Shown: positions 12,052 through 25,600 of the stretch, in pieces
How positions within the stretch are numbered: the first letter of the stretch is position 1
Layout of the letters: every line of letters begins with the position of its first letter
From: Mytilus galloprovincialis
Lineage: Eukaryota; Mollusca; Bivalvia; Mytilida; Mytilidae
Length of the DNA: 64,000 bases
Assembly: GCF_965363235.1 (NCBI RefSeq)
Contig: NC_134843.1
Coordinates: 67,805,865 to 67,869,864 of the forward strand
Reading direction: 5' to 3'
Program-made: the position numbers and the translations under genes
Notes under the pieces: generated by a model
What the model was told of the DNA's origin: nothing
Databases searched by the model: none
The model's input: the letters and a program-made list of their open reading frames with translations, nothing else

Positions 12052-12211
12052 CTAATATGTAATCATCAGTATAAAACAGATCCAATATAATACTGAAGCA
12101 CAAATAAAACAGACACTAAAATCTCATATGAAATACTAAGACAGCGTACCATCATTAACATCACATTTCACAAATTGCGTCTTAAATCTAGTTTATTTAA
12201 GGAATGACTGT

Positions 12212-12340
12212 AATATTTTTTTCTGTCTATGAAGAAATAACATAAAAAATGTGGTGCACACTGAATAACGCGCGTAGTGGGTTATTTAACAGTGTGCACC
12301 ACATTTTTATGTTATTTCGAATACACAGAAAAAAATATGC
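12212..12340. repeat. Long hairpin (foldback)
   Basis: Two arms of about 60 bp are nearly complementary. AACATAAAAAATGTGGTGCA in the left arm faces TGCACCACATTTTTATGTT in the right. The loop carries GCGCGTAGTGG. Complementarity extends outward to ATATTTTTTTCTG and CAGAAAAAAATAT. The spacing suggests a small foldback or MITE. Confidence 0.75.
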
Positions 12341-13675
12341 ATTTCTTATAATTTGATTCTAAATTCCATTTTAAACCGTAGAAAACCATGAAAAAACGTC
12401 GATGTTTCGATCACATGACTAAATTATGTCTATAATGGGCTGATAACAAAGTAACGTCAGCCAATCAGAGGACGCGTTACATCCAAAATTAAATTATACT
12501 GATATGACGAAAATATTTTTGGTAATAAATAAAAAGAATATTATTGAGCGTTCTTGATCAATGAGCTTTTTATCCGGATATCGCATAGATCAGGGTAGGT
12601 GAAATAAACCATGACCTATATTTGTGTTGGCTGGTCAAGGCATTATGCGGTGGTTACGATACAGCGATGGCAATTTTTGACAAGACATTGGTCCCATTCA
12701 AATCAAATTCTTCAGAGTTATTAGAATAGGGCAAATATTTGTATTTAATCGAATTTATGACTCCTTTAAACGGTGTAACAGTTGTTTTCAGAAGATCAAC
12801 CCACAGGTAACATGTGTACACTAAGTTTCAAGTTCCCAAAACTTTAAACTGGAGCGGGACAGACGGACGGACAAACAGACGAGCGAACCAACGAACAAAC
12901 GGACACACAGACCGAAAAACACAATGCCCCACATAGGAGCATAAAACACAGCCCATAAAAGATGCATGGTAGGAGATTTTTTTTAACTTTTGTTTTTTTC
13001 CTGTATAACAAGTAAGGCAGCACCATTTGATTTTCGGGTGGGGGGGGCTATGAATTTTTTTTCCGGACAAACCTTTTTTTTCCGCCTATGGCTACATTTG
13101 CTTTGTAGTTTATTTCAAATATTTGTAAGCTGGTATATATAATGTACACTATATTATTATGTCCCTTGTTATGTTGGGTGGTACTGTTTTCAGATGAATT
13201 TATCGTATATATAGAAAACATAACACATTTTTCCCCCGAAAAAAAAATTGAACCGATTGCAAGCATAATTTTAATTCTTTAAGTTTCTCATACTGGATAG
13301 TATAAAAACCACAGACCAAGAACTAGAGCATATGGAAAGTATTACAAAATACCAATTATACCATTGCTACACGAGTAGATATTGATGAAAAATTTAAAAA
13401 AATTAAAAATACCGTTCAATGTACAAAGTTTACAATTTTGCTAAAATATTCTATAATATTTCCTCAACATGTCAATAGATTTTCCGGAATATAAAATAAT
13501 CAATTGTATATCAAGGGTCAGGAAATCAATAGAGTTTATATAGCGTAATAGGAATTCACATGCTATATGGATTTTATTTTCAAAAGTAAAAAACAAAATG
13601 TAAGATGCTAAAGACCCAACATATATTCATTTAGAAGTCATAATATCAGGTATTTATCCTTTTATTTACGTTTTT
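12341..13675. other. No gene; dispersed repeat fragments
   Basis: 12,785-12,960 resembles a dispersed family also seen near 59,130-59,290 (ACATGTGTAC, then a degenerate GACGGACGGACAAACAGACG run). The rest is AT-rich with no open frame that I support. Confidence 0.5.
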
Positions 13676-13679
13676 TAAA

Positions 13680-13825
13680 GCAGCAATTCAGGTCAGAGAT
13701 CATGATAGATTAGATGATTTTCGGTATTAAACGCCACTTTCCGCATTATTGGCTATAGCGTGATGTCCAGTTTTCAGGAATAGCGACAATCCTTGTCAAT
13801 TAAGATATAAGGACCTACAAAAAGA
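13680..13825 (-). mobile_element. Degenerate SINE fragment
   Basis: Shares ordered words with the better copy at 60,620-60,830: AAACGCCACTTT, TTGGCTAT and GACAATCCTTGTCAATTAAG. It is heavily diverged, and the tRNA-like head is not visible. Confidence 0.55.
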
Positions 13826-14099
13826 GCCAGATTAGATCATGTTGACAAACAAGGCTTTACCATAACTGTTATCAACATAAACGTTGATTTAAAACAATTT
13901 ATTTCATTTTAATTCGACATGAATATAATTTTATTATATATTCAATAACAAGCTTTTGCAAAGTTTTTTCTTCCTTTTAGTCTTAAACCAGCCCAACATA
14001 AAAGAATCTTCAGAAACGTTCCTTCTTTGGAAACAGATCGTATAAATATATGATAATAGCCACACCAACTCTCCGTTGAACATATTTTTTAAGCATTTT

Positions 14100-15436
14100 T
14101 TTTATGGCCCCGCAACGATGTTGTCGGTGCCATATCGTCGCTGGGCTTCTAAAATGTTGTAAATTACAAATTTTTCAAGAAAAAAATATCTCACAAACAG
14201 ACTTTGAAAATTTTAGCAAAATGCATGCTTCCAAAATGTCGTATGTGAACTTGAACATTTCTGTAAATAGCAGTGAAATAAAAACGTTGACATTTCTGGA
14301 TTATCCAAGAACTTAAATTATTTTCACAGAAATAAAGAAATGTACAATTATTTTTTTCCCAAAGCCATTCTACAACGATTTTCAAGTTTTCATACAACAT
14401 TTTGGAAGCAAACTTTACAAACAACTGACATTGGCAATTTTGTAATGTGTCTTATTTCACACATTTTGATTGGTCTAACTGTATGCTATTTTGTAATACC
14501 AAAGATTTCCTCGCCTAGACCATTGGTGTCAAAAAGTATTTTTAGCCAAAAAAGTCATATACGACATTTTAGAAGCCCAGCGACGATATTGTTTTACCCT
14601 TGTCCGTCATTCCGTAATTCCGCCATTCCGCAACAGACCATTATACGGAGTTTTTTTTCTAAACGCCTTCAGATAGTGGGCTGATTTTTGATATGTGAGT
14701 TAACTATGATGAGTTACAGAACAAGTTTAAGTTTTGTTCCGAGCGGCTAATTTTTGCCGAAATTACGGGCTGTGGATTTTGATAAATTGTTGAAAATCAG
14801 TTGTAAGGACTTTTTTCTAAACGCTTTCAGATATTGGGATGATTGTTGGTATGTGAGTTAACTATGATGAGTTACAAATCAAGTTTAAGTTTTGTTCCGC
14901 TCGGCTAATTTTTGCAGAAATTACGGGCTGTGGACTTTGATAAATTGTTGAAAATCACAGTTATACGGACTTTTTTCTAAACGCTGTCAGATATTGGGAT
15001 GATTGTTGGCATGTGGGTTACTCATGATGAGTTACAGATCAAGTTTAAGTTTTGTTCCGCTCCGCTTATTTTTGCTGTAATTTCGGGATTTGGACTTTGA
15101 TAAATTGCTAAAATCACAGTTATAATATACGGTCCTTTTTCTAAATACTTTCAGATATTGGGCTGATTTTTGGTATGTGAGCTAACCATGATGAGTTACA
15201 TGTCAAGTTTAAGTTTCGTTCCGCTCCGCTAATTTTTGCCAAAATTAAGGATTTACAACTTTGAAAATTGTTGAAAATCACAGTTATACGGACTTTTTTT
15301 CTATACGTCTCCAGATTTGAGCTGATTTTTTGTATGTGAGACTACCATCATGTTTGTGTCCACATGCATTATTGTTTGCAGATATTTACAACTTTTTGAG
15401 ACGGGGCCATTTGTGTCGCTTTGACACATCTAGTTT
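14100..15436. mobile_element. Complex non-autonomous repeat element with palindromic half and tandem half
   Basis: Short inverted ends (ATGGCCCCG at 14,104, CGGGGCCAT near 15,403) bracket two parts. 14,100-14,600 folds on itself: ATCGTCGCTGGGCTTCTAAA pairs with the reverse near 14,564-14,592, and TTCCAAAATGTCGTATG with the reverse near 14,390. The second part is tandem repeats, listed separately. Short frames here are chance. The class is unknown. Confidence 0.6.
14640..15335 (+). repeat. Tandem repeat, about 160 bp unit, four-plus copies
   Basis: Units begin at about 14,645, 14,808, 14,968, 15,133 and 15,292. Each has the words GGACTTTTTTCTAAACG and ATGATGAGTTACA. Copies differ at 10-20% of positions by eye. 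The last is partial. Confidence 0.85.
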
Positions 15437-15799
15437 TTTTATCTTAAAATAGCTGGCCTTTTCGTGTCTCCTTATAATATGATCCCTTTTGACATAGATG
15501 CTATTAGATGAACTAAAATGTCCAGCTCCTTATGAAGTTGTACTGCATTAAAGGCGTATTGAAAGCACAATCTTGTTCTTTTTGTAGAAACTGGAAAATG
15601 ACGTAGAAACAATAGAATGAAAGCATATTTGTTGTTTATTTTGTTTTCTTTACAGAATGGTATGTAAATACATTTAACTAAAATGTTTTTTATTTGTAAA
15701 AAAGACGGCAACTCATTGGAGCAATAATTTCAAAATTAAATATCTAAGAGATGAACATTAAAAAAACTTTAGGTTAAAAATATGACAATGATAACTTTT

Positions 15800-16190
15800 A
15801 AAACTGGAAATGGAAACGGGGAATGAGAGAACATCCCGACCAAAGAGCAGGAAAAACAACCGAAGGCGACCAATACGTCTTTCAAAAACACAGCGAAAAT
15901 ATTCTGCAGCCGAGACGGGCTTAAGCTTACCCCTCCTAAAAGGTATACTATTTCAGAAAAAATGTAAGTCACACACCGAAACTCCGAAACATATAAATGA
16001 ATCAAAGTTAAAAAAAAATACATACAAGCATACAAGACAATAAAGGTGAGAGGTTTCTTACTTGGGACAGGCGCATAAATGCAGCGAGGTTAAACATGTT
16101 TTGTGAGATCTTAGCTCCCCTATACACCTAGACAATATGGAACAAAAACACACAGCAATACGCATAGTCCGAGTCCGATGTTAAATAAGG
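15800..16190 (+). repeat. Dispersed repeat family A, copy 1
   Basis: Shows the same ordered words as 33,625-34,010 and 40,795-41,120: GAAATGG, AAAGAGCA, CGAAGGC, GGGACAGGCG and GGTTAAACATG. The short open frame across it is part of the repeat, not a gene. Confidence 0.75.
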
Positions 16191-16343
16191 TAACTGTCTT
16201 GTCAGTTTTTCCTAAATCCACTGAAATATTTTTAAAGGCAATCAATTATAAATAATGCTTCCATTTGTCATGTAAATAGTTAGGTCAGGAAGTCATTGTT
16301 TTTCGCAAAATGACGCCTTAGAAATTCGTTTATCAATTCTAAG

Positions 16344-16658
16344 TGACTCTCTCTGTGGTAGGAAGAATACATACTAAGGCAGAATATGTCAATCTTGGGG
16401 AGACCGTAACCTTGGAATGTCAGAATTCGGGAGCATCAACGTCACTATGGCGACGAAAAGATTCATTGATATCAGCTGATTTAGTTATGAATATGGACGC
16501 GGAAGGTTACAAAAGATTAAGGATAACTGGAGATCCAATGAAAGGGGAATACAATCTTGAAATTTCAAATATAACAGAGAAAGACCTTGGTTTGTATTGG
16601 TGCGAGGTTTCAATCAACGAAGTTGCTAAACAGACAAAAGTGTTCCTTAGACTGCAAT
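16344..16658 (+). CDS. Exon: V-type immunoglobulin domain
   Basis: Phase 1 to phase 1, 315 bp. The domain shows the first-sheet cysteine in VTLEC, the core tryptophan in SLWRRKD, and the second cysteine in the hallmark DLGLYWC. Spacing fits a V-set domain of about 100 residues. The donor CAAT/GTAAGT is strong. The acceptor is after TTCTAAG (16,343). A second in-frame acceptor at 16,361 would shorten the exon by 18 bases; I prefer the first because it restores the usual A strand. Confidence 0.82.
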
Positions 16659-19600
16659 GTAAGTAAATAAACATACAAATCTCTCAATTTTTTTGTTAAC
16701 AGCAAAATTCAACCAAGGAATATTTTAAAAGTCAGTAGACCATACAAAAAGAAAACATAAGAAAAAAACAAAAACCCAAGAAAACACAATTTTTTAATCT
16801 AACCTTTACCAACAATGAAGTGCATTAACAGATGCGATTTTAGGGGGCAGTTGTGACTGAATCGTGACTAGAGCGGGCCTCCTCTTCGGCACTCAATGTT
16901 CCCTTTTATGAAATAAATCTGGATCCGCCACTGATTAACCCAGTCGCAAGAGGTACCCCGGTAGTTATAAAAAATCTCACAACAAGAGGACGCAAAGAAC
17001 ATACTTTTCAAACATTTTGCTAATTTAACACTTTATACCAGAAATTTGCATGTAGGAAATGTGAAAGACCCCATACATGTAACAACATGAGTCGGACTTT
17101 TACTGTGTGATGTGTATCTGAATAATTAATTGATATTAAACATTCATGATATAACATTTATCAAGATCATTCTTTTGTCATGAATATAAATTTTTCAAAT
17201 TATACATTTTCTTCTAGAATCTTTCAAATACATCGTTGAAATTACAACTTTATATATATTTTGACAGCTCATATCAATACAACACGAGTTACAGATGAGT
17301 ATTCTACTAAAGGTATAATTACATTGTACTTCTAGATATTTCTTTGTACACGGCAATTTGCTGTTTGGCGAGTGATTTTAGCAGAAATTTGACACCTATT
17401 AGGAACTTCTTCTTGTTGATTTCACTTAAAGAGCAAAAAAAAAAAGAAAAGAGAAAGACGATAATTTCTTAATATAGTTTCAATATAGATGATTTTTTTC
17501 ACTGAACATAAAATAAATTATCCTACACACATTACTTGATTCATTGCATCGAAACATAATTTGCGCCTATAAAATTGATAGTGACAGTCGGTTGAGGACT
17601 AATATTTATCAAAAAGTTCAATTCCCTCCATGATAAACCTTTTTTCGCATACATGTCATGTGAGATTTGACTTGAAATTGAAAGAGAACTTGATATAATC
17701 AAGAACTGTTGGACTGTCTACAACGAACACCACAAAACAGGAAAAAAGATATTTCTCAATATGTTTCCAAGTCAAACAGTCCGGTTCATAATTTCATTTT
17801 ATGTACAAGCATCATTTTTAGTATATAACATTTCCTGAAATATGTACAATGAGGAGTTGATTACATGATTAGCAGAGCCGGATGAAGGGGTGGCAGGGTG
17901 AGAGGGTCCCCTTTTGTGGTTGACAATATAGGGAATCACTGAAGCATGACTGGAGCAGGCCTTCTCTATAGAAGTCAGTGTCTCCAGTAAGAACATTTCT
18001 GGAACCGCCACTGATTAGTTTTCAAACGTCATATCAGTTATTTGTGTTATTAGGACTACGTTCCAGAAATCGAAAAAAAATCTTGAATGCACGGTTATTT
18101 GTTAAGCCTAAAATGGTGACTATAAGACGATCATCCTCGGTCAGACGGACTTCATCGAAAAAATTATAGTCAACATAAATATCAACCGCCATTCACAGTA
18201 TAGTATAGTGTAGTCATTTGTGTTTACCCTATTGACGTTAAAGTGATATGAAACCTCAAATTAAAAATAATTTATGCATGTGTTTTTTATAACCAAATGG
18301 ATAGTTTTCATTATAAAACTTATGTACATATACTTTTTTCTGACGAAAATTCTTTAATTTGTCCATATTTAGAAGAAGTGTACTTTTTTTAACTGCTTGC
18401 TTCCAGGAAGCAATTCGTCGACATATTTTCCGTATGCAAAGTGACCTTAGCGTGACCCTACCCGTAAAAATCCTGTGATCGCAATACGCATGGATCTGAC
18501 ATTAAAATAAACAATTATGTGATTGTACATATTAAACACGTGCTCAATATATATGCTTATTTGTTGATTGTTTACTATAAGGTGATAATCGGTAAACTAC
18601 GGCTTCAAAACACGACAATTAAGTAGTAGCCATTTTTTCACCTCATAACAGACAGAGAGAAAAACAAATTGACGACTATACGATGTATTTGGGTAAAACA
18701 TGATAAAATCGTGCACAGAAGACTAAGTTTATGATATATACATGCAATGGTTTAAGAATTGGATAAACATTATTTTTCACCAGTCATTCGTTTTATATGA
18801 CTTTAAATTTCGATAGAATTACAAGGTGCATTATGATTGAAATTTTTAAGTTTTGATAAAATGTCAAATATTCAAATATCTTTAGACAGGGTGATCGCAA
18901 TCTAATTAAAAACCGATCTCTCATCGCTCCTGTTTCTGATATGTCGCGTGGGAGATCTAACGAAACCGGCTTTGAGGTCACATGTGAGTGCACTAAAAGT
19001 TATGAATTTATAAAGATATGCAAATGAGTTGACGACCTATTAATAAGCCAATCAAAAAAGTTTATGAATTATTTTGACTGACGATTTCGTAGTAAATAAA
19101 ATGAGTTACATCCCTTTGCCTTACGTTAAGCTTCCAAGATCGTGGAAGACTCAATTTCATTGGTTGAAAAAGACACACCTACGAGGTCACTCACATGTGA
19201 CCTCAAAGCGGGTTTCTTTAGATCTCCCACGCGACATATCAGAAACAGGAGCGATGAGAGATCGGTTTTTAATTAGATTGGGGTGATCGCCACGACAATT
19301 TCAGATTTTATGAGGGCGCAAAGCGCCCGAAATGAAATATTGATTATATGATAAGATTAGAGTGAGATATAATAATGCATTGACCTTCAATTCTAATCAA
19401 ATAACAGCTCTTTAAAGTACACCCCTGAATAAAAATGTTACAATCCAGGTAATACCTTACTGCGCATGCCCATAGGTAACATCGTATACCTCGGGCTACA
19501 ATAGATTGACTTTCAATGAAGCCAAACCTTAAACCTCAAACAATTATGTTTGATATAAAACAACAAAACCAATATCTGAACCAATAAAATATCATATTCT

Positions 19601-22600
19601 TGTTCAAAAGATCTGATACGAAAGTAACCGATTCAGTAAACAATGGATATAGTTCACCATAGACATATTTCTATGCATCTTGATAATGAATAAACAAATT
19701 GACACCCAAAATACTAATTATCAGACCACTAAGCAAAAAGCAAAATCCAACATCTGACCAAACATCTGAATACTGAACTGTTTGGACTGAATAGATATAA
19801 GGCGGTTACTTAAAAAAAATAACTACAGAAAATAATCATTTGTATTATCAAATGTACATCAAAATATTTCACAGAGTATACACGTTAAAGTCAGTAATTT
19901 CTTTATAGTCCACGAAAAAACTGCATACGAATGTTCTATATCATATTCCGCCACACTGCTACAAAACTGCAATTATTGTTTGGAATACCAGTCATATTCA
20001 AGTCCATCCAACTCTATCCTTTCTGAAAAATTTAATGATATAGATGTATATTTCAAGTTTGCATTCGAGAATAAACATTCTGTGTAATATTTCATATTTT
20101 ATTGAATACTGTTTAGAAATACTTAGATCAAGAGTCGTCTTATTGTTATCATACCACATCTATTTGCAATGTATTTAATTTCTCTATAATAATGCATTTG
20201 GGTGGGATGGGTGGGAAATGCATTATTATATCTCACTCTAATCTTATCATATAATCAATATTTCATTTCGGGCGCTTTGCGCCCTCATAAAATCTGAAAT
20301 TATATTTCTAAGATTTTCGTGAGATATAATAATGCACGTTTAAAGCAAGCTTACCATTTCTAAAACTTTATCTGCAAAACCCGCTTTTTCATTAGTCCTA
20401 AAATAAAATTTATTAAACGTTCTAGTGTTGGACCAATCTGCCATGGACATAATATCATCCATACTGATGCCACTCATCGCTGCCTTGCTAGTTGAGACCA
20501 TGCGACAAGAATGTGCTTGAAACAATGAGATGTCGATTCCTGCCTCCTTCATAACCCATTTAATCCAATTTCCAACTGTCTGCGAAGATAGACCTTTAAA
20601 AGGTTTCTTAGTTGACCTTAATAAAGGATCAGGTTCATGTTTACTAACAGGCCTTAAATGTTCCGTTCTCAATTCATATTCATGTACACAAGAAATAACA
20701 CATAATTTTTTCTTTGAAAATTTGCAGTATTTCACTGATCTGTTATTGCAATCTTTTTGTGTTTTAGACAGACCCGGTAAATGAAAAATTATACTACTTT
20801 TGTTTCTGGACATGAATCTTCTGTCTAACCTTGCAATTTCAGATATCCTTTTTGGCGCTGCCAAAGCCAATAAAATTGATAATTTTTTACCTAAAACTGA
20901 AAAATCAAGTTTTTTGTTTATTGGTAAAGCGGATAAATATTTAAGAACAATATCCAAATCCCATGAAAATTGGTATTTTGGTAAAGGTGGGTTATTTTGT
21001 AGAACACCTTTCATTAATTATTTTACTATAGGTAATTGACCAATTGGGACACCATCGATATATGGCAGGACTGAAGATATGGCCGAACGGTGAACATTTA
21101 AAGTTCTGTATTGATACCCCTCTTTATACATCCAAGTCAAAAAATCTAAGATATCGGCCAAAGGTGCTGAAAAGGGATCAATTTCCCGTGAGCTACACCA
21201 GCTAGACCACTTATTCCAGGCACTGTCGTAAGAAGATCTTGTTCCCGATTTCCAAGACCCAAGGAGTAATTCTTTAGTTTCCTCTGAAATTCCAATTGAG
21301 TTAAATGATCTCCGGAGACCGTCCACCCTGCTAGTTTTAATGTTTTGTTCAGAATCAGTGGGTGTGGCTCTTTCATGGGAGACAATACAGTGTTGTGACT
21401 CATGGGAAGTAACACTGGATAATCTACTGACATTTGAAGTAACAGAGGGTACCAAGCCTGGGATTGCCAAACTGGAGTTATCAGAATTATCTGACTGTTT
21501 TCCTCCCGAACTTTCGCCAGACACGTACTTATTAGACAGAACGGGGGAAAAGCATAACCCTTTATCTCTCTCCAGGATTGGAGAAGGGCATCTACTGCTT
21601 TCGCTTGGGGATCTGGCTTCCAGCTGAAATATTGATTCAGGTGAGTATTTGACCTGTCTGCAAACAGATCTACATTGCAAGGACCTATGCGTTTCATGAG
21701 ACTTTTGAAAAGTATCGGACTTAACCGCCAATTGCTGAAATCCGCATAATGCCTGCTTTCCCAGTCTGCTATAACATTGCTTTTTCCTGGGATATAGTCC
21801 GCAGTGATTGTTAATTGCCTTTGAAGACACCAATCCCAAAACTGATTTGTTAGGGAATTTAGTCTTTTTGACACCGTTCCCCCCATTTTGTTTACATATA
21901 CAATTGCTGTTGTGTTGTCCATTTGTATAAGAATATGCTTGTTTTGTAGATTTTTGGCATAAGATTGTACTGCGAACATTGCTGCTTTTAGTTCGAGTTG
22001 ATTTATATGGAGGGATTTTTCCTCGTCTATCCAAAGCCCACCTATACTTATCTGTTGACATGTTGCTCCCCATCCCGACAGACTTGCATCCGACTGAATG
22101 GTTAAATGGGGTTCTGGTCTTAGTAACGCTTTCCCGTTCCAAGACCCCAGCTTGGTTACCCACCAATGCAACTCGTTCTGAACTTCCTCGTTTAACTGGA
22201 TTTGGTGATCGTAATGGCCCCCCAAATGCAGGGCTTTTGTTTTCAATATTTGTAAACTGCGATAATGCAGAGGACCTGGAAGGACAGCTTGATTTGTTGC
22301 TGTTAACTGACCTATCAACTGAGCTAAATCTCTTGCTGACACTTTCTTGTGTTCTAGCATTAATTTTGAACTGTTCTTTATTTTCTCTACCTTCTCTTTC
22401 GGGAGAGACAAAGTCAACAACTTTGAGTTTACTGTATAACCCAGAAACTCCATTGTTTGTGAAGGTTCCATTACTGACTTGTTTGTATTGATCAGAAAAC
22501 CTAAGCCCCTTAATATTGACAAAACTGTTGAGAGATCTGACAAAATTTTCTGATTTGACTGATTCATTATTAGAATATCGTCTAGGTAAACTATCAGACG

Positions 22601-25600
22601 TACACCTAAACGTCTCAATAAAGTCATGGGAACCTTCATCAGTTTTGTGAATATTCTTGGGGCTACTGCAATCCCAAACGGGAGGGACCTGAATTCCATT
22701 ATTTTTCCCTGCCAAAAAAATCTGAGGTATTTTCTGTGTTCTTTTGCTATTTGCAATGTCAAATATGCATCGGTTAGGTCTATTTTTACCATCCAATCGT
22801 TCTTCAAAAGAAGATCTTTTAACAAATGAATTCCCTACATTTTGAAATGTTCGTAACGTAAAAAAACATTTAGGCCTTTTAGATTTATAACAGGTCTTTG
22901 ACCCCCTCCCTTCTTTGGTACCAGAAAAATGTTGCTTATGAACGAATCCTTTGTTAGGAAAGACTGTGTTATGGCCTTCTTGTTCAAAAGTCCTGTTATT
23001 TCTTTGTTTATCAAATCCTGATTCTCTTGATTGAAAAAGGCTTGATTTGGTATTTGATTTTGGAAAGGTGTTGCTAAGAAATCTAATTTTATTCCTTTTA
23101 CACACTGGAGAACCCAAGGATCTTTTGTAATTGAGTTCCAATTCTGTAGGAAAAGACTTACTCTTCCCCCTACAGGAATAGAATTTTGATTGATTATGCA
23201 ATTCATTGGTAATTGGAAATAGTTTTGTATATGACTGAAAGTTTGCTCTTGACCTACCCGTTCTATCGGTTTGCAGGTTTCTTGAACACTTGGTTGTTCT
23301 GAGGTTGAGTCTGGATTTGGTTCTGGGTCTGGTTCTGGCGCTGATTCTGGCGCTGACCATAACTGTTCCCCTGTCTGTTCTGTGACTGGTTTCCCTGCCA
23401 AGGTCTCTTCCCTGAAACTTGTGGATGGAGAGCTTGTCTGCCGCCCACAGACTGCAGGTTGTTTGTGGGCCCCTGCTGAAAAAACTGATCATTTTTTCTA
23501 TTAAAATGAGGTTTACCAGCATGTTTTTTCTTGTTAGAAAACAACAACATTTCTCTAAGTTCTTTGTTATCCTTGTTTTCTTTAGCCAAAGACTTTAGAA
23601 ACTTATTACCAAAAAGTTGACCCTTAGATTTTGCCAAAGCTTTCTTGCCTTTCTTCTCATTTAAAAAATCTAGACTATCTGGCATTGTTTTAACTAACAT
23701 TGCTTTTCTCCTGTCAGTGTTATAAACATAGTGAGCATTACCTGCTAGCACAATAGCCCTCTGTGTTAACTGAATTACATCAGAAGGGTCCATACCTTGA
23801 TTATCTTTCTTAATCCTATGTGCTTCAGACCATAAACGGGACAGAGGACCCATAACATCTAGAATGCGTAGCTGTGTGTTAATTTTACTTCTCTCTAATC
23901 TAGCATTCCATTTTCTACCTTGAAAATAATTTTTCTTAAAAAATCTATCTGTTTCAAGAGCCTTTAATCCTTTAGAGGAAGGAATAGGCCAATTCAAAGA
24001 CATATCTTGTCTCGTCTTTTTACTTATACCCTTTAGAGCATACTTCTCTATATATTTGGTTACATGAGATGGTACTTTTTCTTTTTTATCTTTAGACAAA
24101 GAAGGTTCTGGGTCAAACGCTTCATTGTCTTCTGAACTCTCTGATTCAGAGTTACTAGAAGATGATTCACTGCTACTAGTATTTTCAGAGGAACTGCTAG
24201 AATGATTTACAACTTTCCTGTGTTTAATCTTACCTTTTCTGCTAGGTACGGAGTCGTCCCGTTTCCGTTTAGGGATTTTGGTATCTAGGTCAGACCAGCA
24301 CTGTCTGACATCGTCTTCTGTCCCGTCGACTAACGACATTTCATCATCTTGACGAGAAGAGATATTTCTCCTCGCCTTGTGAGAAGAGCCCAAAGACTCG
24401 ACTACCTTATCAGTTTCTACCGCCACTGCGGTAAAACTTACATTTTCATCAATGACCCTATGGTCTTCCGAATCAAGTGCACCGCTCTCTCGAGACGGTG
24501 TAGCCATCCCTAACGGAATGTCATTGAGTTGGGCGTTAGCCATGCTAACTAAAATAATAAACCCACTAACCTTTAAATAATTTGGAAAAAAAACGTCTTT
24601 ACTCAAAGAGAGCTAAATTGAAAGTCAATCTATTGTAGCCCGAGGTATACGATGTTACCTATGGGCATGCGCAGTAAGGTATTACCTGGATTGTAACATT
24701 TTTATTCAGGGGTGTACTTTAAAGAGCTGTTATTTGATTAGAATTGAAGGTCAATGCATTATTATATCTCACGAAAATCTTAGAAATATAATTATAGAAT
24801 CTGTAATGAATCACACAACCCAAACTGAGCTTCAAAATACAACAAAAAGTAAGAAAAACATATTTTATAATTCATTTTAGTCTAAATTTCAGTTAAATGA
24901 TGACATTACTCTTAAAGTTGCACAGCAGGCTATTTGTTTGGTAATGAAAACCTTTTATTTTGATATGCTTTATCTTTTTTATGTACTGATATACAATTTT
25001 AGAATAAGAACAATCCAATAAGAAACAATCATTGATGCTGGATTTAGAATACCTCTTAAAAATATCGTTGCAATCTCCCATAAATGTGATTACTTCTTTT
25101 GTCTATATATATATGGGTCATTATAAAAAAAAGTGCAAATTTCGACGAGGTAACATTTTGAAAAATGGTGTCATTGTTTAAAACATTTAAATGTGTTCCG
25201 CTATTCTATAGTATGGTAGCAACGATATTCAGAAATAAGCAATGGGAAAAATGAAGAGTTCCTTCAATTTTAACAATTTTAGGTCATGCTTTGATAGAAT
25301 ATGCTTCTAAATATTATTGTTTAACATCAAACAACTGTTCCAATTTGTTGTTTAGGTTAAAATTACGACTTATTGACATTATTAATTTCATATAGCTGTG
25401 CATTATATTCAAAAATAATTTCAGAATACATTGTCGTAAAAAAGTTGGCTGTCCTTATCATGGCCGTTATAAATACTAAAATATGCACTTAAAATGAATA
25501 TATGTGAATTGTGTAAGATTAAATGATAATAAAATACCTAATCTTTCGTACACGACCTAAAACATTTATATTTATGAATGAAAATAAAAAAATGTCACAT

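Larger units (their letters stand above)
19297..24793 (-). mobile_element. DIRS-like tyrosine-recombinase retroelement, nearly whole
   Basis: Family: DIRS order. Parts on the minus strand from the right: terminal inverted repeat, gag-like region, reverse transcriptase/RNase H region, tyrosine recombinase region, internal complementary region, spacer, terminal inverted repeat. The inverted repeats (19,362-19,517 and 24,617-24,772) look identical by eye over about 155 bp, so the copy should be young. Outermost bases meet the flanks at AATT on both sides and no larger target duplication is seen, as expected for recombinase-mediated insertion. The reading frames carry roughly two breaks, so I treat it as a recent fossil. 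It lies in an intron of the Ig receptor gene in antisense orientation. Confidence 0.92.

Noticed and set aside
14440-14500. Signal-peptide-like hydrophobic frame upstream of the Ig exon
   Set aside because: It lies in a repeat element and has no phase-1 donor after it.
14104-14684. Mirrored frames of 70, 77 and 114 codons
   Set aside because: They fall on the arms of a palindromic repeat element and read as each other's complement.
15810-16043. A basic 77-residue protein
   Set aside because: The frame lies inside dispersed repeat family A, and the same sequence at 33,650 and 40,810 has different frames.
21018-23522. An 834-codon protein on the minus strand
   Set aside because: Most of it is a second-frame reading of the DIRS reverse transcriptase region. 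Only its end belongs to a real domain, the recombinase, as expected for overlapping genes in that family.
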